Assembly (NCBI GenBank): GCA_964448105.1 | Contig: CAYUVK010000007.1 | Coordinates: 1-64,000 of the forward strand | DNA: 64,000 nt | DNA from: CAVQBP01 sp964448105 | Lineage (GTDB): Bacteria; Bacteroidota; Ignavibacteria; Ignavibacteriales; Ignavibacteriaceae | Direction of reading: 5' to 3' | Shown here: piece by piece, positions 63,686 through 64,000 of the stretch | Numbering within the stretch: position 1 is the first letter of the stretch | How the letters are laid out: each line of letters starts with the position of its first letter | Made by a program: the position numbers and the translations under genes | Notes under the pieces: model-generated | Seen by the model: only the letters and a program-made list of their open reading frames with translations | What the model was told of the DNA's origin: nothing | The model's database searches: none

Positions 63686-64000
63686 ATGCGTAGTAAAATA
63701 AAATTATATATTCTTATTCTCGGGGGCGATTTATTTATACTCCTCTTTTCTTTTCTATCTTTTTACAATACAATTTATAAGCCGGATTTACCATTTAAAT
63801 TTCACTCTCTCGACACATGTCTTATAGTAAAAGAGAATCAACTACATAGAAGTATAATATCTATTGGCGATACTTTAATTTCCATAAATGAGAGAAAATT
63901 AACTTCACAGGACGAAGTCGAAGTTTTTTTAGATGGTTATAAACCGGGCTCATTTGTTCAAATTAATTATTTAAAAAATGGAAATATTTTTTCAACTCCG
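63686..64000 (+). CDS. Membrane protein with PDZ-like domain, truncated by window end
   Basis: A frame open from the ATG at 63686 (GGGG 5 nt upstream) to the last base, 105 codons. One membrane helix (about residues 6-28) is followed by a PDZ-like segment: ISIGDTLISINERKLTSQDE, VEVFLDGYKPGSFVQINYLK, which has the G-D-x-I-x-x-I-N core and the later strand of PDZ domains. The remainder, likely a sensor kinase or other signalling part, lies outside the window. Confidence 0.7.
   Translation, partial: MRSKIKLYILILGGDLFILLFSFLSFYNTIYKPDLPFKFHSLDTCLIVKENQLHRSIISIGDTLISINERKLTSQDEVEVFLDGYKPGSFVQINYLKNGNIFSTP

Noticed and set aside
1..64000. CRISPR arrays, insertion sequences, prophage genes
   Set aside because: No regularly spaced direct repeats, transposase motifs or phage structural genes were seen in the window.

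Overview
The window looks like a chromosome segment of a low-GC (about one third by eye) member of the Bacteroidota/Ignavibacteriota, most likely an Ignavibacteria-type bacterium. Reasons: a type IX secretion (T9SS) C-terminal sorting domain with the FQNYPNPFNP signature on a GH5 glycoside hydrolase, a PorV/PorQ-like outer-membrane protein, a TonB-dependent receptor with a carboxypeptidase-regulatory N-domain, the long Bacteroidota/Chlorobi form of IspG with a central insert, many genes without a clear Shine-Dalgarno sequence, and one match to the TTTG / TAnnTTTG promoter form.

Layout. 1-4.3 kb: 3' end of tmRNA, then small accessory genes on the minus strand (membrane protein, frameshifted mini-lipoprotein, DinB-like protein, secreted DUF1593 hydrolase, ParE/Phd toxin-antitoxin). 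4.7-12.1 kb: aquaporin, formyltransferase, an MFS exporter with an internal stop codon, TonB, a LemA + DUF2207 pair, SpoVG. 12.4-23 kb: one tightly packed minus-strand cluster, in transcription order GT4 glycosyltransferase, CapK-type ligase, BKACE (DUF849), GNAT, two FemAB/GNAT-like acyltransferases, two more CapK-type ligases and a flippase; one copy of each duplicated pair is broken. 23.4-31.1 kb: a 2032-residue alpha-2-macroglobulin, a membrane protein with an anti-sigma-like zinc finger, DUF493. 31.5-41.0 kb: plus-strand hydrogen module, made of a histidine kinase fused to an [FeFe]-hydrogenase-like sensor domain, receiver, receiver-kinase hybrid, receiver, then HydC (NuoE-like), HydB (NuoF-like), HydA, and a membrane histidine kinase. 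41.0-44.3 kb: TonB-dependent receptor and EamA transporter. 44.4-51.1 kb (minus): AsmA-like protein, DoxX, a two-component pair, a secreted polycationic protein and a SnoaL-like protein. 51.4-55.5 kb (plus): ispG, a probable small RNA or attenuator, nif3, a zinc-ribbon coiled-coil protein. 55.5-64 kb: SodC, a GT39-like membrane protein, Ppx/GppA, GH5 with T9SS tail, a PorV-like barrel, and the start of a PDZ-like membrane protein.

How the parts fit. The hydrogen module pairs a putative H2 sensor kinase with a trimeric NAD(H)-linked [FeFe] hydrogenase; none of its receivers has a DNA-binding output domain. The 12-23 kb cluster looks like a pathway that activates an acyl group, transfers it and exports a glycan or lipid-linked product; its combination of genes is unfamiliar to me and it shows duplication followed by decay. 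The ispG-nif3 gap holds three predicted hairpins, the last a textbook terminator ending 2 nt before the nif3 start codon. All functions are read from the sequence by eye; no database search was run.
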